Source of the DNA: JAUILA01 sp964563925
GTDB taxonomy: Bacteria; Bacteroidota; Bacteroidia; Cytophagales; Cyclobacteriaceae
Length of the DNA stretch: 64,000 nucleotides
Reading direction: 5' to 3'
Assembly (NCBI GenBank): GCA_964563925.1
Contig: CAZLZD010000011.1
Span: 1-64,000 of the forward strand
The position numbers and the translations under genes were made by a program. This document shows, piece after piece, positions 61,600 to 64,000 of this stretch; position 1 is the stretch's first letter; each line of letters opens with the position of its first letter. Below the pieces are notes generated by a model that ran no database searches, was not told the origin of the DNA, and saw only the letters and a program-made list of their open reading frames with translations.

Positions 61600-63372
61600 T
61601 TATATAATTTCTTTATACTGCATTTTATGCAGTTGAGTGTACATTCCTCCCCTGGCGAGGAGTTCATCATGGGTCCCGGACTCCTTGATCTCACCCTTGT
61701 CAAGAACCAGGATCTTGTCGGCCTTTTTAATGGTCGACAACCGGTGGGCAATCACGATGGATGTCCGCCCTTTCATCAGCTTTTCAATAGCTCCCTGAAT
61801 CAATTCCTCGGTTTCGGTATCGACCGATGAGGTGGCCTCATCCAGCACGATCACTTCAGGATCATACACCATCGCCCGTACAAAGGAGATGAGCTGCCGT
61901 TGTCCGACCGACAAGGTAGCCCCGCGCTCCATGACATTATAATCATATTTGCCCGGCAGGCGCTCGATGAATTTTCGTGCACCCACCAATTCTGCAGCCT
62001 CAATCACCTGCTCCCGGGTGATTTCAGGGTTGTTAAGGGTTATATTGTTGTAAATAGTATCGCTGAACAGGAATACATCCTGGAGCACCACACCAATCTT
62101 GGCACGCAGGCATTCCAGGTCATAGGTTTTTATATCCCGGTCATCCAGATAAATTGTGCCGCGGTTAACGTCATAAAAGCGGTTGAGCAAATTAATAACG
62201 GATGACTTCCCGGCACCGGTTGCCCCGACCAAAGCCAGGCTCTTTCCCTTTTCCACATCGAAATTAATGTCGCGCAATACGTATTCCGCCTCATTATAGG
62301 CAAACCAAACATTCTCAAAACGCACGGAACCACCCACCTCAACGGGGCAATAATCGCCTTCGTCCGGAATCTGTTCATCATTATCAAGTAACCGCATGAT
62401 CCTGGATGAGCTGACAATCCCGAGCTGAAGCGTGTTGAAGCGGTCTGCCAGCATCCGGATCGGCCGGAAAAACATCTGAATATAAAGGATAAAGGCAGTC
62501 AGGTCCCCCACCGAAATATTGGTCTCCTCTACGTTCATTACCCCTTTAGCGCCGTACCATATCAATAATCCGATCCCGGCAGCGCTGATTATTTCTGCCA
62601 CCGGAAAATACACTGAATAATAAAGCACCGATTTGATGTTGGCCCTTTTATGTTCCTGGTTAATCTCCCTGAATTTTTCGTATTCCTTTTTTTCAGAACC
62701 GAATATCTGAACGATGCTCATGCCGGAAATATGCTCCTGCACAAAGGAGTTGAGATTCGACACAGCATTCCTGACTTCATTAAACACTACCTTGATCTTC
62801 TCCTTGAAAATATAGGTGCTGATGATCAGGATCGGCAGTGTGGACAGACTGATGAGTGCCAGCTTCCAGTTGATGTAAAACATCATTATTACAATGAATA
62901 TGAGCTGAAGCAGGTCTCCCACCATGGCAGCCAGCCCCTGGCTGAAAACATCCGCCAGCGTTTCGATGTCAGAGATCGTTCGCGTTACAAGCCGTCCGAT
63001 CGGGGTGCGGTCGAAAAACTTCAGCTTGAGCCGGATAAGGTGGCGGTACAGCTGAATGCGTATATCCCGTATTACATACTGGCCAATCCAGCCTGAAAGA
63101 TAGGTGTGAGAATATTGTACGATTGCCTGGAGAATGAGAAGCCCGAATAGAATGAGCATCATCATCACCATGCCATCGTAATCGTTAACTGCCACGTAAT
63201 TATCCAGTGTTTGCTGAATGAGAAGGGGTCTGACAGGAGCAAGTACTCCGAGGGCCACGGTCAGGAAAATCAGAAAGTAAAACCGTTTATTGTATGGTTT
63301 TACAAACTTCATCAACCTCTTCAGAATACTGAAGTCAACGATATTACCACTATTGATTTCTTCTTTTTTCAA
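61600..63372 (-). CDS. ABC exporter half, consensus ATPase site (MdlB/TM288-like)
   Basis: 590-residue half-transporter with transmembrane domain 1-330 and ATPase domain. Walker A is GATGAGKSS, signature LSVGQRQL, Walker B VIVLDEATSSVD with catalytic Glu512. The GQRQL-type signature and N-terminal extension are those of the consensus half (MdlB/YheH, BmrD, TM288 type). Its degenerate partner is probably 57912-59702. It overlaps truA by four bases. Confidence 0.92.
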   Translation of the reverse strand: MKKEEINSGNIVDFSILKRLMKFVKPYNKRFYFLIFLTVALGVLAPVRPLLIQQTLDNYVAVNDYDGMVMMMLILFGLLILQAIVQYSHTYLSGWIGQYVIRDIRIQLYRHLIRLKLKFFDRTPIGRLVTRTISDIETLADVFSQGLAAMVGDLLQLIFIVIMMFYINWKLALISLSTLPILIISTYIFKEKIKVVFNEVRNAVSNLNSFVQEHISGMSIVQIFGSEKKEYEKFREINQEHKRANIKSVLYYSVYFPVAEIISAAGIGLLIWYGAKGVMNVEETNISVGDLTAFILYIQMFFRPIRMLADRFNTLQLGIVSSSRIMRLLDNDEQIPDEGDYCPVEVGGSVRFENVWFAYNEAEYVLRDINFDVEKGKSLALVGATGAGKSSVINLLNRFYDVNRGTIYLDDRDIKTYDLECLRAKIGVVLQDVFLFSDTIYNNITLNNPEITREQVIEAAELVGARKFIERLPGKYDYNVMERGATLSVGQRQLISFVRAMVYDPEVIVLDEATSSVDTETEELIQGAIEKLMKGRTSIVIAHRLSTIKKADKILVLDKGEIKESGTHDELLARGGMYTQLHKMQYKEII

Positions 63373-64000
63373 TCCAGAAATATTTCTGCAGGATAAGTCA
63401 CCTGCACCAAAAACAACCCTTCGGGCGGAGCGGCAGGTCCGGCTTCACGTCGGTCCTTTGCCAGGAGCATTTGTTCAAAACCCATGACGGTGCGTTTACC
63501 TTCACCCACTTCCAGCAATGACCCGACAATAGCACGTACCATCCCCCTCAGGAAACGATTGGAAGAGACCCGGAATGTCAGCTGATCATTCTCCTCCACC
63601 CATCCGGCATGTGTAATGTTACAAATAAAGTGATTCACTTCAGTACGAACGCGACTTAACGACTCAAAGTTTTCATGTTTAAGAAGTATATCACAGGCCT
63701 CGTTCATCCTGCTCAGGTCCAGGCCCCTTTCAAACCAGTAGACCAGGCGGGGGCGAAAGGCATCTTTTTTACGCGATATTCTGTATTCATAGCTTCGCGA
63801 CATGGCATCAAACCGGGCATGGGCCTCTGGGCCGACCAACCTTACGCTTCCGATACTGATATCCCGGGGCAACATCCGGTTGAGTTTATGGTGCAGTTCG
63901 TTTTGGGAAAAGACCGACGGAATGTCGGCGTGAAAAAATTGCTGTTCGCAATGTACCCCCGTATCGGTTCTTCCGCTGGCAGTCACCCCGGAAAAATCCG
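63369..64000 (-). CDS. truA: tRNA pseudouridine(38-40) synthase TruA (5' end outside the window)
   Basis: The frame enters from the right edge and ends at 63369; 210 residues are visible and the first 50 or so are missing. The catalytic Asp is in TASGRTDTGVHCEQQFFH. YEYRISRKKDAF and FLRGMVRAIVGSLLEVGEGKR are typical of TruA. It modifies uridines in the tRNA anticodon arm. It overlaps the ABC exporter gene (ATGA), so the two are coupled. Confidence 0.95.
   Translation of the reverse strand, partial: DFSGVTASGRTDTGVHCEQQFFHADIPSVFSQNELHHKLNRMLPRDISIGSVRLVGPEAHARFDAMSRSYEYRISRKKDAFRPRLVYWFERGLDLSRMNEACDILLKHENFESLSRVRTEVNHFICNITHAGWVEENDQLTFRVSSNRFLRGMVRAIVGSLLEVGEGKRTVMGFEQMLLAKDRREAGPAAPPEGLFLVQVTYPAEIFLD

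Noticed and set aside
1..64000. tRNA, rRNA, insertion sequences, integrases, toxin-antitoxin or phage-defence genes
   Set aside because: Looked for on both strands in the intergenic regions and among the ORFs, but none could be supported.

Overview
The window is a 64 kb piece of a Bacteroidota genome, most likely a Cytophagales-type member and probably a metagenome-assembled genome because one gene is interrupted by exactly 100 Ns. The lineage is suggested by several traits: many short lipoproteins and secreted proteins with Bacteroidota-type signal peptides, PadR-controlled FtsX-type permeases carrying an N-terminal prefix domain, DUF3857/transglutaminase genes, an ASPIC/UnbV protein, a GMC oxidoreductase paired with gluconate dehydrogenase subunit 3, promoters of the -33 TTG / -7 TAnnTTTG type, and the order leucine dehydrogenase, nusB, ytxH, DUF1573, yajC, ybbR, coaE. 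No tRNA, rRNA, CRISPR array, transposase or phage gene was seen.

Positions 1-16200 are an accessory, mostly extracytoplasmic region. It holds the end of an outer-membrane barrel gene, a secreted amidohydrolase, a PadR/FtsX permease pair (with the assembly gap), a GH30-like protein, an S1 sulfatase, a GH43 lipoprotein, a BLUF blue-light sensor, an FG-GAP/ASPIC lipoprotein, a three-domain VOC/COG3650/META protein, a metalloprotease lipoprotein and an Asp-box (sialidase-fold) lipoprotein.

Positions 16250-25450 form a hexuronate catabolic locus. A Nudix-winged-helix regulator (catalytically degenerate Nudix box) is followed by a 478 bp non-coding region with two near-identical promoter/operator units. 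Then comes a tightly packed operon: SDR fructuronate reductase, tagaturonate epimerase UxaE, a 52-codon relic of mannonate dehydratase uxuA, hexuronate isomerase uxaC, KDG kinase, KDPG aldolase and a three-part TRAP transporter. Every step from glucuronate or galacturonate to pyruvate and glyceraldehyde-3-phosphate is present except mannonate dehydratase, whose gene is reduced to its two ends fused in frame. This is the most interesting observation in the window.

Positions 25400-36100 are mixed: a DUF3667 membrane protein, a second sulfatase with C-terminal repeats, an LVIVD lipoprotein with a partner envelope protein, a GMC dehydrogenase pair, a GreA/GreB-like factor, a Gln/Tyr/Gly/Arg repeat protein and a MaoC hydratase. 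Positions 36100-64000 are mostly core genes (gpmI, radA, dxs, scpA, coaE, yajC, nusB, leucine dehydrogenase, truA), with two DUF3857 proteins, a desaturase-Rieske-VOC cluster, and two ABC half-exporters that look like the degenerate and consensus halves of one heterodimeric exporter, convergently placed around three envelope genes.

All functional calls rest on motif recognition by eye; no database search was run.
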